Below are positions 49,001 through 54,591 of a DNA stretch of 64,000 nt, in pieces. Positions within the stretch are counted from its first letter, which is position 1. Every line of letters begins with the position of its first letter. A model generated the notes under the pieces. It ran no database searches. It had not been told where the DNA came from and saw only the letters and a list, made by a program, of their open reading frames with translations. The translations under genes and the position numbers were made by a program. This DNA is from Branchipolynoe longqiensis. Taxonomy: Eukaryota > Annelida > Polychaeta > Phyllodocida > Polynoidae. The stretch spans positions 69,938,877 through 70,002,876 of the forward strand of contig CM059192.1 in NCBI GenBank assembly GCA_030323885.1, written 5' to 3'.

Positions 49001-50930
49001 TTAGCTATTGATAAATATATCAGAGGCTAATGTAAAAATTTATTAAACATGGTTAATAAATTTATTAGTCCACAAAAAATTTTAATTCCCGTGTCTGTTC
49101 TTGAATTACCCATGTTGCCAGTAACATGCATAATTCAAGACTATGACAACGGGCCCCATAGCGATGCTTGTCATAGATACCAAGTGCAGTATAGCATTCA
49201 GTAACCTATGACCAAAAACTGACTTCCGCCGGTTGATTTTAAAGAACAATTCATTCCTCACCTACTGGTTGATCAGTGCAGATCATAGCCTTTCAACACG
49301 TAACAAAATTAGCCATCCCTCCCACCCATCTAATCTGATAGGGCTGAGAGCTAGATGGTCCTTTCCACTGCTTGATTGTGTGAAATAATGAATAAGCGAT
49401 GACGTTGTGCCTGGTGTGCTTCAAGAGTATGACCGTGATCACCCCCTAGCTGATGGTTCCTGTCTTCAACTCTTCTCAAGAAAAATCTAATCCTCATAAA
49501 TTAAACTATATAATCACTAAATAAATAATTAGTTTCCTAACCCACCTGCATATAAGTAACATGGATAGTTAGGATTAATATCTCTACTGGATTGTACTAT
49601 CCAGGATGATAGAATAGATCAGGACAAGTATATTAGTGTCATCTGTACTGATGAAATATTAACTTGTCGTTCTTGTTAGCTATTGATAAATATATCAGAG
49701 GCTAATGTAAAAATTTATTAAACATGGTTAATAAATTTATTAGTCCACAAAAAATTTAATTCCCGTGTCTGTTCTTGAATTACCCATGTTGCCAGTAACA
49801 TGCATAATTCAAGACTATGACAACGGGCCCCATAGCGATGCTTGTCATAGATACCAAGTGCAGTATAGCATTCAGTAACTATGACCAAAAAACTGACTTC
49901 CGCCGGTTGATTTTAAAGAACAATTCATTCCTCACCTACTGGTTGATCAGTGCAGATCATAGCCTTTCAACACGTAACAAAATTAGCCATCCCTCCCACC
50001 CATCTAATCTGATAGGGCTGAGAGCTAGATGGTCCTTTCCACTGCTTGAATTGTGTGAAATAATGAATAAGCGATGACGTGTGCCTGGTGTGCTTCAGAG
50101 TATGACCGTGATCACCCCCTAGCTGATGGTTCCTGTCTTCAACTCTTCTCAAGAAAAATCTAATCCTCATAAATTAAACTATATAATCACTAAATAAATA
50201 ATTAGTTTCCTAACCCACCTGCATATAAGTAACATGGATAGTTAGGATTAATATCTCTACTGGATTGTACTATCCAGGATGATAGAATAGATCAGGACAA
50301 GTATATTAGTGTCATCTGTACTGATGAAATATTAACTTGTCGTTCTTGTTAGCTATTGATAAATATATCAGAGGCTAATGTAAAAATTTATTAAACATGG
50401 TTAATAAATTTATTAGTCCACAAAAAATTTTAATTCCCGTGTCTTTTCTTGAATTACAGGACAAAAAAACATGCAATTTAAAATAAATAATAAATCATAA
50501 CTTTCTTAATAATAGACCAATATGCATGATCTTTGTGTTATTTAAAAGCATTTGTTTGGCTCTTTACAATGGTATGAGTATCATTTCTATATGGTAAATT
50601 AAAAAAAAATTCCAACATACCTATATAGTATAGTATAGTCATACACAGAAATGTGATTTTGGTATACTACTCACCCGGTGTGTGTTTTGTAGGGTTTTTA
50701 GAAAACACAATGACTGCGAGAGTTCGGTTTTGTTCCGTTTTATCTCCTAAGTCATACAAGTGTGTGATCTCGGGGCACTTGTTGTGTGTATCCTGCATCA
50801 CCTTTATCATGGCATCATAGGCGTGATGGTGGTCGATGTCGAAACCACCATGACCATCCTCAAGAGCGACACATATTGCGGCAGAAAACGCTGCAAATAC
50901 CGCAACTATCGCAGCACCTCTCATGGCCAT
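18926..50930 (-). CDS. CPE: Carboxypeptidase E-like M14 metallocarboxypeptidase (gene span, 12 exons)
   Basis: Secretory-pathway zinc carboxypeptidase that trims C-terminal Lys/Arg from prohormone intermediates; peptidase, transthyretin-like and tail parts are all present. Exons: 50930-50675, 42116-41911, 37595-37437, 36774-36611, 34949-34813, 33669-33530, 31604-31490, 30841-30645, 22029-21982, 21107-21060, 20621-20574, 19036-18926. All junctions are GT-AG with matching phases; total 1629 nt, 542 residues. Seen: signal peptide about 1-22; Zn ligands His97 and Glu100 (GNMHGNE) and His231 ([15 protein letters not shown]); substrate-binding Arg in NRNFPDL; catalytic Glu325 in FEITLEL; transthyretin-like domain about 355-440. 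Closest by eye to CPE, more than to CPD, CPM or CPN, because of the [18 protein letters not shown] and [13 protein letters not shown] blocks. Odd: the C-terminal tail is unlike vertebrate CPE, with three repeated acidic 16-residue modules and a final Y/R-rich segment. Confidence 0.92.
19490..19597 (+). pseudogene. Inverted fragment of NTHL1 exon 1
   Basis: About 108 bp closely matching the 5' end of NTHL1 exon 1 but on the opposite strand: ATTAAATCTCCTTATTTTGA, CCTACGAGTGTCAAGAGC and ATTGGCTCTTCGCGGCAAG are shared. A small deletion after GAGC breaks the frame. It sits in CPE intron 11, about 4.7 kb from the parent exon. Confidence 0.85.
19845..20085 (+). mobile_element. MITE family A copy, partial
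   Basis: Shares TGCAAAATTAATTTTGGCATG, AGTAACATGTTCTATTAAAT and AAATCTAGATAAGTGTTTTG with the family. The left terminus is missing. Confidence 0.55.
20217..20232. repeat. Poly-C run
   Basis: C-run of about 16 followed by (CA)n. Confidence 0.9.
20574..20621 (-). CDS. CPE: CPE mini-exon 11 (third acidic repeat)
   Basis: 48 nt, phase 0 on both sides. Acceptor TTTATTTCAG, donor AAC|GTAAGT. It encodes [16 protein letters not shown]. Confidence 0.75.
21060..21107 (-). CDS. CPE: CPE mini-exon 10 (second acidic repeat)
   Basis: 48 nt, phase 0. Acceptor TTTGATTTCAG, donor AAC|GTAATT (weaker than its siblings). It encodes [16 protein letters not shown]. Confidence 0.72.
21982..22029 (-). CDS. CPE: CPE mini-exon 9 (first acidic repeat)
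   Basis: 48 nt, phase 0. Acceptor TTTATTTCAG, donor AAC|GTAAGT. It encodes [16 protein letters not shown]. Confidence 0.75.
22537..22900. mobile_element. MITE family B copy with SINE-tail insert
   Basis: Begins CAGGAATGAAAGTGGTTTCC and ends AGATCTTTCATCCCTG. The SINE 3' end (TATGTTCTAGCAATATCTAAGG) lies inside. The left half is shared with the unit at 21598-21760. Confidence 0.65.
23085..23415 (-). mobile_element. MITE family A copy
   Basis: Reverse orientation, from TGCGTAGTCCATTAAAAGC to AAACTCAAATCAACAGAATAT. It contains TAGATTTGAACCTACATATC and AGTTACTTCAATCTAAGTTAGG. Confidence 0.65.
23416..25470. other. CPE intron 8 DNA, no exon seen
   Basis: 23545-24010 is GC-richer with CCTCGGAGGCACCTCGAAG and ACTCCGAGACGCC inverted blocks, probably a degraded repeat. 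24600-24830 has inverted AATTGGCAGAGA / TCTCTGCCAGTTTT blocks. The rest is AT-rich and unassigned. Confidence 0.35.
25478..25759. mobile_element. Foldback element with 72-bp terminal inverted repeats
   Basis: Left arm 25478-25549 (CTTACCTGGGTACAGATGAT...) and right arm 25688-25759 are inverted copies with about five mismatches, around a 138-bp centre. No ORF. It immediately precedes the DIRS1-like element. Confidence 0.85.
25894..26714 (-). pseudogene. DIRS tyrosine recombinase, broken
   Basis: The first part (26714-26094) reads [20 protein letters not shown] and [19 protein letters not shown], the latter holding the first catalytic Arg. A frameshift near 26100 leads into a second frame with [20 protein letters not shown] and [13 protein letters not shown]. 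The HxxR Arg is replaced by His and the distal region is frameshifted. Inactive. Confidence 0.8.
26955..28150 (-). pseudogene. DIRS reverse transcriptase and RNase H, broken
   Basis: RT fragments include [17 protein letters not shown] (27784-27521) and, in a shifted frame near 27560-27590, the catalytic [15 protein letters not shown]. RNase H follows at 27296-26955 with [15 protein letters not shown]. Several stops and frameshifts separate them. Confidence 0.82.
28153..29445 (-). pseudogene. DIRS Gag-like region, broken
   Basis: Begins with a basic start ([17 protein letters not shown] near 29445), then a Lys/Ser/Asp-rich stretch ([18 protein letters not shown]), a helical region (28783-28454) and a Gly/Arg-rich basic end ([18 protein letters not shown]). 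This general layout is typical of DIRS Gag proteins. Frameshifts are present. Confidence 0.65.
30433..30519 (-). repeat. tRNA-like sequence (SINE head), not a functional tRNA
   Basis: On the minus strand: GTGGTTTAATGGTTAGCAC (A-box-like), then GGGTTCGAGTCCCGCTC (B-box). The arms between are imperfect and no clean anticodon loop forms. A relative lies at 35058-35125. Confidence 0.45.
30645..30841 (-). CDS. CPE: CPE exon 8 (end of transthyretin-like domain)
   Basis: Acceptor TTCCACGCAG, donor CGG|GTAAGG, exits in phase 0. It encodes [19 protein letters not shown] and [19 protein letters not shown]. The apparent membrane segment in the read-through frame below the donor is intronic. Confidence 0.93.
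31490..31604 (-). CDS. CPE: CPE exon 7
   Basis: Acceptor GCTGCCTCCCCAG, donor TCGG|GTGAGA. It encodes [20 protein letters not shown] and [19 protein letters not shown], the start of the transthyretin-like domain. Its acceptor and first codons are the founder of the minisatellite that follows upstream in the intron. Confidence 0.93.
31605..32960. repeat. 70-bp minisatellite copying the exon 7 3' splice site
   Basis: About 18 further copies plus one truncated, period about 70 bp. On the minus strand each reads TGCTGCCTCCCCAG then ACCCACA(CA)TGGGCGTGAAG-GGCTTC, which is the authentic acceptor and first eight codons, followed by an AT-rich spacer AACAAATAATGAGCAATGTT. Units with the extra CA dinucleotide are frameshifted. 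Those without reach a TAA directly after the copied codons. Confidence 0.95.
33225..33480. repeat. (GT)n microsatellite with embedded duplicate of the exon 6 donor
   Basis: GT-rich DNA at 33230-33320 and 33420-33480 encloses 33321-33418, a copy of the 3' end of CPE exon 6 with its GTAAGAAC donor (reverse complement of GTTCTTACCGCCCACATGTA) and flanking intron. Confidence 0.88.
33530..33669 (-). CDS. CPE: CPE exon 6 (catalytic Glu)
   Basis: Acceptor GTTCCCGGCAG, donor GCG|GTAAGA, exits in phase 0. It encodes [19 protein letters not shown], then [15 protein letters not shown] and ALMDYMWA. Contains catalytic Glu of ITLEL and the substrate-binding Tyr region. Confidence 0.95.
33699..34054 (+). 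mobile_element. MITE family A copy
   Basis: Forward copy. Begins CATAGTCCGATGGTTTTGAG and ends TTGATGTTTTCATCAGACTA. About 350 bp, no ORF. Confidence 0.8.
34226..34485. repeat. Possible short TIR element
   Basis: GAATAGGACAATAAGGAC and AATAGTTACTGTCCTACTC are imperfectly inverted at the two ends. The interior has repeated GGGCAAGT / ACTTGCCC blocks in both orientations. Only one copy was seen. Confidence 0.35.
34813..34949 (-). CDS. CPE: CPE exon 5
   Basis: Acceptor CTTCCCTTCAG, donor GGAG|GTATGT. It encodes [15 protein letters not shown], then [20 protein letters not shown] and WYSVEG, the NGAAWYS block of the family. Confidence 0.94.
35058..35125 (-). repeat. tRNA-like SINE head
   Basis: Minus strand: GTAATAGTTAGGATGCC then GGGTTCGAATCCCGCC, A- and B-box-like. 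Stem pairing is poor, so it is read as SINE-derived. Confidence 0.4.
35126..36310. other. CPE intron 4 DNA, no exon seen
   Basis: 35440-35790 is G-rich and CpG-containing with a GAGCGCTCACGCTC inverted motif near 35777. The remainder is AT-rich. Nothing is assigned. Confidence 0.35.
36311..36553. mobile_element. MITE family D copy (TIR CAGGGTCCRTAC)
   Basis: Begins CAGGGTCCATACACC and ends GGTATGGACCCTG. The interior has GGAATTCAAGGC and AGGCTTTTCAAGGCCTTGAA. Other copies at 41580-41834 and 62995-63261 (inverted). Confidence 0.82.
36611..36774 (-). CDS. CPE: CPE exon 4 (third zinc ligand)
   Basis: Acceptor TGCTATTTTCAG, donor TTCAG|GTATTA. It encodes [19 protein letters not shown] and [20 protein letters not shown], ending SPDDATF. 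His of NLHGG is the third Zn ligand. Confidence 0.96.
36813..37250. mobile_element. Two family A MITE pieces head to head
   Basis: A forward 5' piece (GTTGCATAGTCCAATTATTTTG...) to about 36900 joins a reverse copy ending CTCAAAACCATCGGACAATA. Confidence 0.65.
37437..37595 (-). CDS. CPE: CPE exon 3
   Basis: 159 nt, phase 0. Acceptor CTCGTTTCAG, donor AAG|GTAGAT. It encodes [20 protein letters not shown], then [19 protein letters not shown]. Contains the substrate-binding NRNFPD motif. Confidence 0.95.
37778..37840 (+). mobile_element. SINE 3' tail fragment
   Basis: GTCCTGATATGATTTTAGATG then TTGCCAGGACGTAAACTCCA and AACAACCAACC. Similar tail-only fragments lie at 40557-40620 and 61236-61295 in the same orientation. 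Confidence 0.6.
37945..38275 (+). mobile_element. MITE family A reference copy
   Basis: Begins GTGCATAGTCCGATGGTTTT and ends TGTTTTCATCGGACTATGCA, giving clear TIRs of about 13 bp (GCATAGTCCGATG). About 330 bp without ORFs. Preceded by a G-run at 37913-37927. Confidence 0.85.
38518..38810 (-). mobile_element. tRNA-derived SINE copy, diverged
   Basis: Shares GGTACAGACTTGTGACAGTGC, CTAACCAGTCCTTCCC and GTTTGACTCAGTCTGGAGTTC with the family. The tail (TTTACATCCCATCAATTTCT) is diverged. Confidence 0.6.
38811..41578. other. CPE intron 2 DNA, mostly unassigned
   Basis: AT-rich with no exon seen. A SINE tail fragment (CCTGATATGACCTTAGATGT) is at 40557-40620. Confidence 0.4.
41580..41834. mobile_element. 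MITE family D copy
   Basis: Begins ATGGTCCGTACACATG and ends CCGTACGGACCCCG, with interior TTTCAAGGCCTTGAAATAGG. It ends about 75 bp downstream of the CPE exon 2 donor. Confidence 0.8.
41911..42116 (-). CDS. CPE: CPE exon 2 (HxxE zinc site)
   Basis: Acceptor CCTTTAATTAG, donor CCGAC|GTGAGT. It encodes [19 protein letters not shown] and [19 protein letters not shown]. The His and Glu of HGNE are the first two Zn ligands. Confidence 0.96.
42117..42896. other. CPE intron 1 DNA, nothing recognised
   Basis: AT-rich, no exon or known repeat. Confidence 0.4.
42897..42959. repeat. Perfect 63-bp palindrome
   Basis: Two 31-bp perfectly complementary arms (42897-42927 and 42929-42959) around a single base. 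The arms include TTCATTAATAATCGCAAGAA. Cruciform-forming. Confidence 0.97.
43817..44809 (+). CDS. Gag-like ORF of the Ngaro/PAT-like element
   Basis: 330 residues, intact. The N-terminal third is acidic and low in structure ([19 protein letters not shown]). A helical middle contains [20 protein letters not shown] and an amphipathic [20 protein letters not shown] region. The C-terminus has Cys/His clusters ([17 protein letters not shown], then H and C in FHRELDC) resembling the zinc-binding end of DIRS/Ngaro Gag proteins. It probably packages element RNA. The start is the first ATG after the element's left junction. Confidence rests on position and the Cys/His end, since Gag proteins diverge quickly. 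Confidence 0.7.
   Translation: MARLDYIESSLTEAPMLLGELGRADVSVDDVDNVAAPTVVRSRRRSTSGNKSCVGCGEARCTPVVRQTVTSQNEVVSVGGTSAEIVVRSSSVQDNVQSIDGEVDVGSDSDDELLKDLLRVAGARIKRTTGKHKLLPHKYVIRGEKKGKVGIGQSTWYEYFAAIRRMIKRGDVPVNWVPKLEDHMDTLFDMAQSYTWETCLAFSEKIFNMIADKRLRDGWNNDSLIQDVRRDVCGLGHRLTGSVVNLHRDVSTTDYNKETDGKPCTIWNRGKSCGFFSSHGVGNERFLHICTWCAFHIKKKYFHRELDCKNKTKIRELKSTVVTDRVKNFQ
44851..47667 (+). CDS. Reverse transcriptase-RNase H ORF of the Ngaro/PAT-like element
   Basis: 938 residues, uninterrupted. The first 400 or so residues are unassigned. RT begins near residue 490: [18 protein letters not shown], then [19 protein letters not shown] and the catalytic [15 protein letters not shown] near 627. RNase H follows from about 783: [45 protein letters not shown] and [11 protein letters not shown], giving the acidic residues expected. 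The DLSFPRG-xxVNxGI and LARAYRQL forms are typical of DIRS-order RTs. It ends with TAA at 47665-47667, in the same frame as the recombinase that follows. Confidence 0.93.
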   Translation: MSVLDAARRLRQSLLDVEDRRVRHDTSFEPVAAELQVGEVLVAGVNLPLSIAESAHVIVPIINPTCIVTDIELSPVFQEKIGDVSEIRKNIISTEKRIQVSSPKALRRRVYFNSTSGNITWYNSKIRKLDNNMVDDTDGNKAKAKVNFSCKLQRPSRAVSHLATGFQTAGCHGHASHHLYHDGDIGDQPQTRQYSLFDESFHTTSSEFNRTSAVPTLVDPAVNSMNGSMCTHTNFSADQHDCVHNSLVSCSQDDVAFHRVPFLKNVPLAVPPFNTVCVPNQLQTIDRSLVSIHGKGEHSNNTVVGQSSMGSLIKGSSNIPSVSKLLVEGGRRCYVADVSDVEIDMQLDTDDIDQGLPFCELSPGNYKNVLLDMWPTWNVDIVPRCSYSDIYEMVRRSGLPNYLQVRIPVPSGLKLKMWRELLVDYNDKNLLDYLEFGWPANYTRDVPPSPVDANHSCDDEDLFWIDNYVTTELSYGALLGPFSTPPFIPWAQISPLMTRPKKNTKERRIIVDLSFPRGRGVNAGIVRGFYQGCRYTYKLPTIMSLASQVTKLGTGCYMWSIDLARAYRQLRTCPLSVPLFGIKVNNNYYFDIAPPFGCRTSSMACARTTSAVVHLMTKKGFFALCYLDDFVGVESTFVKAQAAYDYIKKLTALLGLELSIKKCTAPATNMVWLGYEIDSSEMIVRIPKEKLVEVLTECKKWKCGSKVTRKNIQRLVGRLQFISKCVVQSRRFMNRILDFLRSTPFVGKTVVTEGLIRDVAWFLRFAEGSNGLILLRPYPRKRWVIECDSSLLAGGAFSGTHYFSQLYSSEFLSNDFHIAQLEAINLVVALKNLCPIRPEEFIIIINTDNEASQKVLSAGAGKDPVLCACAREIWRFSAQNCCEVQVIHKAGKDLVLADALSRMFFDSHSKLLADELCHHHALSKIEVCHDNNVFDMYL
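47717..48673 (+). CDS. Tyrosine recombinase of the Ngaro/PAT-like element, one frameshift
   Basis: The homologous reading starts at about 47717 ([20 protein letters not shown]) without an ATG and right after a splice-acceptor-like TTTTTTCTACACTCGCAG. It runs through an N-terminal helical domain, then [19 protein letters not shown] with the first catalytic Arg. Near 48290-48302 a single-base shift is needed to continue as [19 protein letters not shown]. The C-terminal catalytic box is intact: [35 protein letters not shown] (His-x-x-Arg, His/Trp, Tyr). It would integrate the circular cDNA. It is either inactivated by the indel or affected by a sequence error. Confidence 0.85.
48668..50450 (+). 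repeat. 3' direct repeats of the YR element, period 674 bp (2.6 copies)
   Basis: Units start CTGAGAGCTAGATGGTCC at 48670, 49344 and 50018. Units 1 and 2 differ by only a few single-base indels (GACGTGTGCC/GACGTTGTGCC; AGTAACCTATG/AGTAACTATG). The third unit stops after about 435 bp, giving a B-A-B-A-B order with B about 440 bp and A about 232 bp. Confidence 0.95.
50675..50930 (-). CDS. CPE: CPE exon 1 with signal peptide
   Basis: The start at 50930 is the first ATG in frame: [20 protein letters not shown], a clear hydrophobic signal peptide, then [17 protein letters not shown] and [16 protein letters not shown]. Donor CCGG|GTGAGT, phase 1. The frame continues 11 codons further upstream without an ATG. 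Confidence 0.9.
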
Positions 50931-51539
50931 GTCTTCACACGGATAAACCGTGATGGTCCACACCTCTTAGAACCTTCTGTTTGTGCAATTAAACGTGTTA
51001 TAAACCAGAATAAAGATGGTTCTGTCTTTGCTCTCACTCTACTGCCCTGTCTGATACCACAATGCTGTTTATTTATAATGATGATGCGCTCCAAGCGGAT
51101 AACTGGTGAATTCTTGTTAGGAATTGGTAAGTAAGTATGTGCTTGGAGAGTTGGTTGTGACGTCAATGGGAGCGCTCGCAATGGAGCGCACCTGCTGAAG
51201 CAGGTCCGATTCAGAAGAAAATTGTGATCACAACATGCGCGATTGAAATAATAGAAGATACGACTTAAACCAGTAATCTAGCATTTGGTTAGCGTTATCT
51301 TCTGATAGTAAATCAAGTATACAGTTGTAAAGAATGTACTCTCCCTTAAGGTATGTGCTTCCCCCTAGCGTTTAATATACGAATAAAGCTGCGAACACAC
51401 TGGACGCGTGCGTCGCGCGTGCGTCAAGTACAAGCGTGCGTCATGCGGTTCTCACGCGTAAATAGCGAACACACTGGACACGTCTGCCACGCGTCTAAAG
51501 GCCGGAAGACACCTCCCATATAAAAACCCCATTCCCCCA

Positions 51540-52950
51540 TCTTCCATTCCCCCCCCCCCATTCCTCCCTCTTCCATTCCCCCATTCCCCCTCTTCAATTC
51601 CCCTTCATCCATTCCTCCTCTTCCATTCCCCCCTCTCCCATTCCCCCTCTTCCATTCCCCTCTCTTCCATTCCCTCCCTTTCCATTCCCTCCTCTTTCGT
51701 TCCCCCTCTTTCGTTCCCCCTCTTTCGTTCCCCCTCTTTCGTTCCCCCTCTTTCGTTCCCCCTCTTTCGTTCCCCTCTTTCGTTCCCCCTCTTTCGTTCC
51801 CCTGCGTTCGTTCCCCCTCTTTCGTTCCTCCTCTTCCGTCCCTCCTTTTCTGTCCCTCCTCTTCCATTCCCCATTCTCCATCTTTCGTTCCCCCTCTTCC
51901 ATTCCCCCTCTCCCATTCCCCTCTCTTCCGTTCCCTCTCTTTCGTCCCCCTCTTTCGTTCCCCTCTTTCGTTCCCCCTCTTTCGTTCCCCCCTCTTTCGT
52001 TCCCCCTCTTTCGTTCCCCCTCTTTCTTGCCCCCTCTTTCGTTTCCCCTCTTTCGTTTCCCCTCTTTCGTTCCCCCTCTTTCGTTCCCCCTCTTTCGTTC
52101 CCCCTCTTTCGTTCCCCCTCTTGGGGAATGAAAGAGGCAGATTGCAAGAGGAAGGGAATGCAAGAAGGGGGAATGAAAGAGGGGGAAAGCAAGAGGGGGG
52201 AACGGAAGATGGGGGAATGGAAGATGGGGAATGGAATATGGGGAATGCAAGATGGGGAATGCAAGACGGGGAACGGAAGATGGGGGAACACAAGAGGGGG
52301 GAACGCAAGAGGGGGGAAAGCAACAGGGAGGAACACAACAGGGGGAATGCAAGAGGGGAACGCAAGAGGGGGGAACACAAGAGGGGAACACAAGAGGGGA
52401 ACACAAGAGGGGGAACGAAAGAGGGGGAACGAAAGAGGGGGAACGAAAGAGGGGGAACGAAAGAGGGGGAACGAAAGAGGGGGAACGAAAGAGGGGGAAC
52501 GAAAGAGGGGGAACGAAAGAGGGGGAACGAAAGAGGGGAAACGAAAGAGGGGGAACGAAAGAGGGGGAACGAAAGAGGGGGAACGAAAGAGGGGGAACGA
52601 AAGAGGGGGAACGAAAGAGGGGGAATCAAAGAGAGGGGAGATGGAAGAGGGGGGAATGGAAGAGGAGGAATGAAACAGGGGGAATGAAAGAGGGGAAATG
52701 AAAGAGGGGGAATGAAAGAGGGGGAATGAAAGAGGGGGAATGTAAGAGGGGGAATGGAAGAGGGGGCATGGGAGAGGAGGGAATGGAAGAGGAGGGAATG
52801 GAAGAGGGGGAATGAAAGAGAGGAGATTGGAAGAGGGGGGAATGGAAGAGGAGGAATGAAAGAGGGGGAATGAAAGAGAGGAGATTGGAAGAGGGGGAAT
52901 GGAAGAGGAGGGAATGGAAGGGGAGGGAATGGAAGAGGAGGGAATGAAAG
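51540..52950. repeat. Giant inverted polypyrimidine/polypurine minisatellite
   Basis: 51540-52120 is built from CTCTTTCGTTCCCC and CATTCCCC variants. 52125-52950 is built from GGGGGAACGAAAGA and GGGGGAATGGAAGA variants, the reverse complement. The switch is at about 52121-52126 (CCCCCTCTTGGGGAATG). Long open frames through it are low-complexity artefacts. Confidence 0.97.
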
Positions 52951-52953
52951 AGG

Positions 52954-53047
52954 GCAAAGTCGGGCAAAGTCAGGCAAAGTCGGGCAAAGTCGGGCAAAGT
53001 CAGCCAAAGTCAGGCAAAGTCGGGCAAAGTCGGGCAAATTCGGTCAA
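52954..53047. repeat. 10-bp minisatellite GGCAAAGTCG
   Basis: About nine copies of GTCGGGCAAA with A/G and C variants, directly abutting the purine array on one side only. Confidence 0.95.
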
Positions 53048-53304
53048 AAGCCACGCGTCACCACGCGTCAAGCGTAAATAATCGCTCCAAAAGCGATCCG
53101 TGACGCACGCCTGACGCACGCGCGACAACGCACGCGCCAGTGTGTTCGGGTTCTCTTTATTACATACGTTTTGATTTTTTACGCATACGCGACGCTTGAC
53201 GCACGCGCGAGATACGCGTCCAGTGTGTTCGCAGCTTTACTAAGAAAATGGACCATATGCATGTTAAAAGTAAATTTAAAACATTCACATGTTATGAATT
53301 ATTT

Positions 53305-53645
53305 GGTGTTTTTTGTTTGTTTGAGTTTTATGTCCTGGCAACATCTAAGGCCATATCAGGATGGGTACCGACTTGCGACAGTGTGCACTCAGGACGACTT
53401 TATAGTGTTGCCCCAGTGAGAGAACAGACTGCTAGCACTATCACCTGATATCTCATTCAGTCACATTATCTTGACATTGAGCTAACCAGTCATTGCCCTA
53501 TCCTAATAATACCAAGCTAGAAAGCCACAAGTATCGATTTTTTAAGTCATTGGTTTGACTCGACTGGGAATCAAAACTCCTGCCCTTTCGCATGGGAAAC
53601 ATGCGGTCTACCGATTCAGCCACCGCGTTCGGTGCACCAGGCATT
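53305..53645 (-). mobile_element. tRNA-derived SINE, near full length
   Basis: Minus orientation: head ACGCGGTGGCTGAATCGGTA with B-box region, body with GCTAACCAGTCATTGCCC (plus strand), 3' end ATCCTGATATGGCCTTAGATG. Confidence 0.7.
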
Positions 53646-53905
53646 TGACAGAACACATAAACCTATTTGACCGAATGGACAAAGGATCTTTTTTAATTTT
53701 GTTTATTTTCATTTGTTTATTTTATTTCTTCATAACTGTTCTACAAAAACTATAACACGATACAATAATAGCATCATTGCATGCTAGAGAAATTGTTATT
53801 GCACATGTGGTAAAGGATAAAATATATTAATGATAATGTAATTGCTTTATAAAAAGAATTGCAGTATAACATTAAATATTCTTAAATATTTAAAGATTGT
53901 GGGCT

Positions 53906-54499
53906 ATAGACTACATCACGGTTCCAGCGGCGCGGTGCATTGTGGGATGCATCAGAGCAAAACAACCCCCCCAAAAGCACATGGCACATGCTAATACACT
54001 GGGTGCAGCTATCAAATGTGTTAGTTTCAGCTCATCTCAGCTGTTGTTTGAAACATAGAATACCAACTAAAAAATATATATATAATAAATTAAGATATTA
54101 ATCTTTTATCCAGCATTGCATTTACATCAATATAATCAGCACATTTTATGCCATGTACATTTAGATTTAGAAAGATCTAGACACTCAGACTAGTGTTAGA
54201 GCCATAGCTAGAGTACTCAATGCATTGTCAATGGCAGTGAGCAATCTCCATACATAAAAAGTAAAATATTGATAAAACTACACCACCTAGAGTCAAACCG
54301 CTTGGAACACATATAGAAAACATGTTTAACAAAAAGATTATATTAAATTGATAAGGGTAGGGTTTTGGATTTCTATTATTTTTTAATAAAACTAACGTTT
54401 TTCACTGCGCGCATTGGCAAACTCAATGGCCGTATGCCTTTGCTTTGCTCCCAACGCCGTTTTCAGCGCATGCGCAGTCGGAACCGCGATGTAGTCTAT
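53906..54499. mobile_element. TIR element copy 2 (ATAGACTACATCACGGTTCC), empty-site allele
   Basis: TIRs at 53906-53925 and 54480-54499. It is collinear with the outer parts of 10397-11701 but lacks the nested MITE. Confidence 0.8.
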
Positions 54500-54591
54500 T
54501 GCTCCTCGACGCCCCCCCCCCATCCCCCACCACCACACACACACAAACAACTCGATTTGGGGACAATCCTCATATTTCTTAGTTTGGTGAA

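Larger units (their letters stand above)
43792..50455 (+). mobile_element. Ngaro/PAT-like tyrosine-recombinase retrotransposon
   Basis: Gag-like ORF, RT-RNase H ORF, tyrosine recombinase and a 3' tandem direct-repeat block, in that order, on the plus strand in CPE intron 1. It lacks an integrase and an aspartic protease, as expected for this order. Direct 3' repeats favour Ngaro/PAT over DIRS1. The repeat units are nearly identical, indicating a recent insertion. A matching left-end repeat (A1) was not seen. Confidence 0.88.
43071..50623. mobile_element. TIR transposon (TAGGTATGTTG) interrupted by a YR retrotransposon
   Basis: The left end TAGGTATGTTGACATCGACG and right end CCAACATACCTA are inverted repeats. 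The flanks show a 7-bp TATAGTA duplication. The internal left and right parts match those of 12036-14236. The Ngaro-like element sits between 43792 and 50455. Confidence 0.75.
51386..53238. mobile_element. TIR element expanded by an inverted minisatellite
   Basis: Termini AAAGCTGCGAACACACTGGA-CGCG (from about 51386) and CGCGTCCAGTGTGTTCGCAG-CTTT (ending about 53238) are exact inverted repeats. The subterminal regions are rich in ACGCGTGCGTCGCGCG / GACGCACGCG motifs in inverted orientation. No transposase. It lies about 0.45 kb upstream of the CPE start codon. Confidence 0.88.

Noticed and set aside
51424..53037. Open frames of up to 537 codons on the minus strand and 188 on the plus strand
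   Set aside because: They are read-throughs of the pyrimidine/purine minisatellite, with period-driven composition (SFPLFRSP or KEGERKRGNERG repeats) and no domain.
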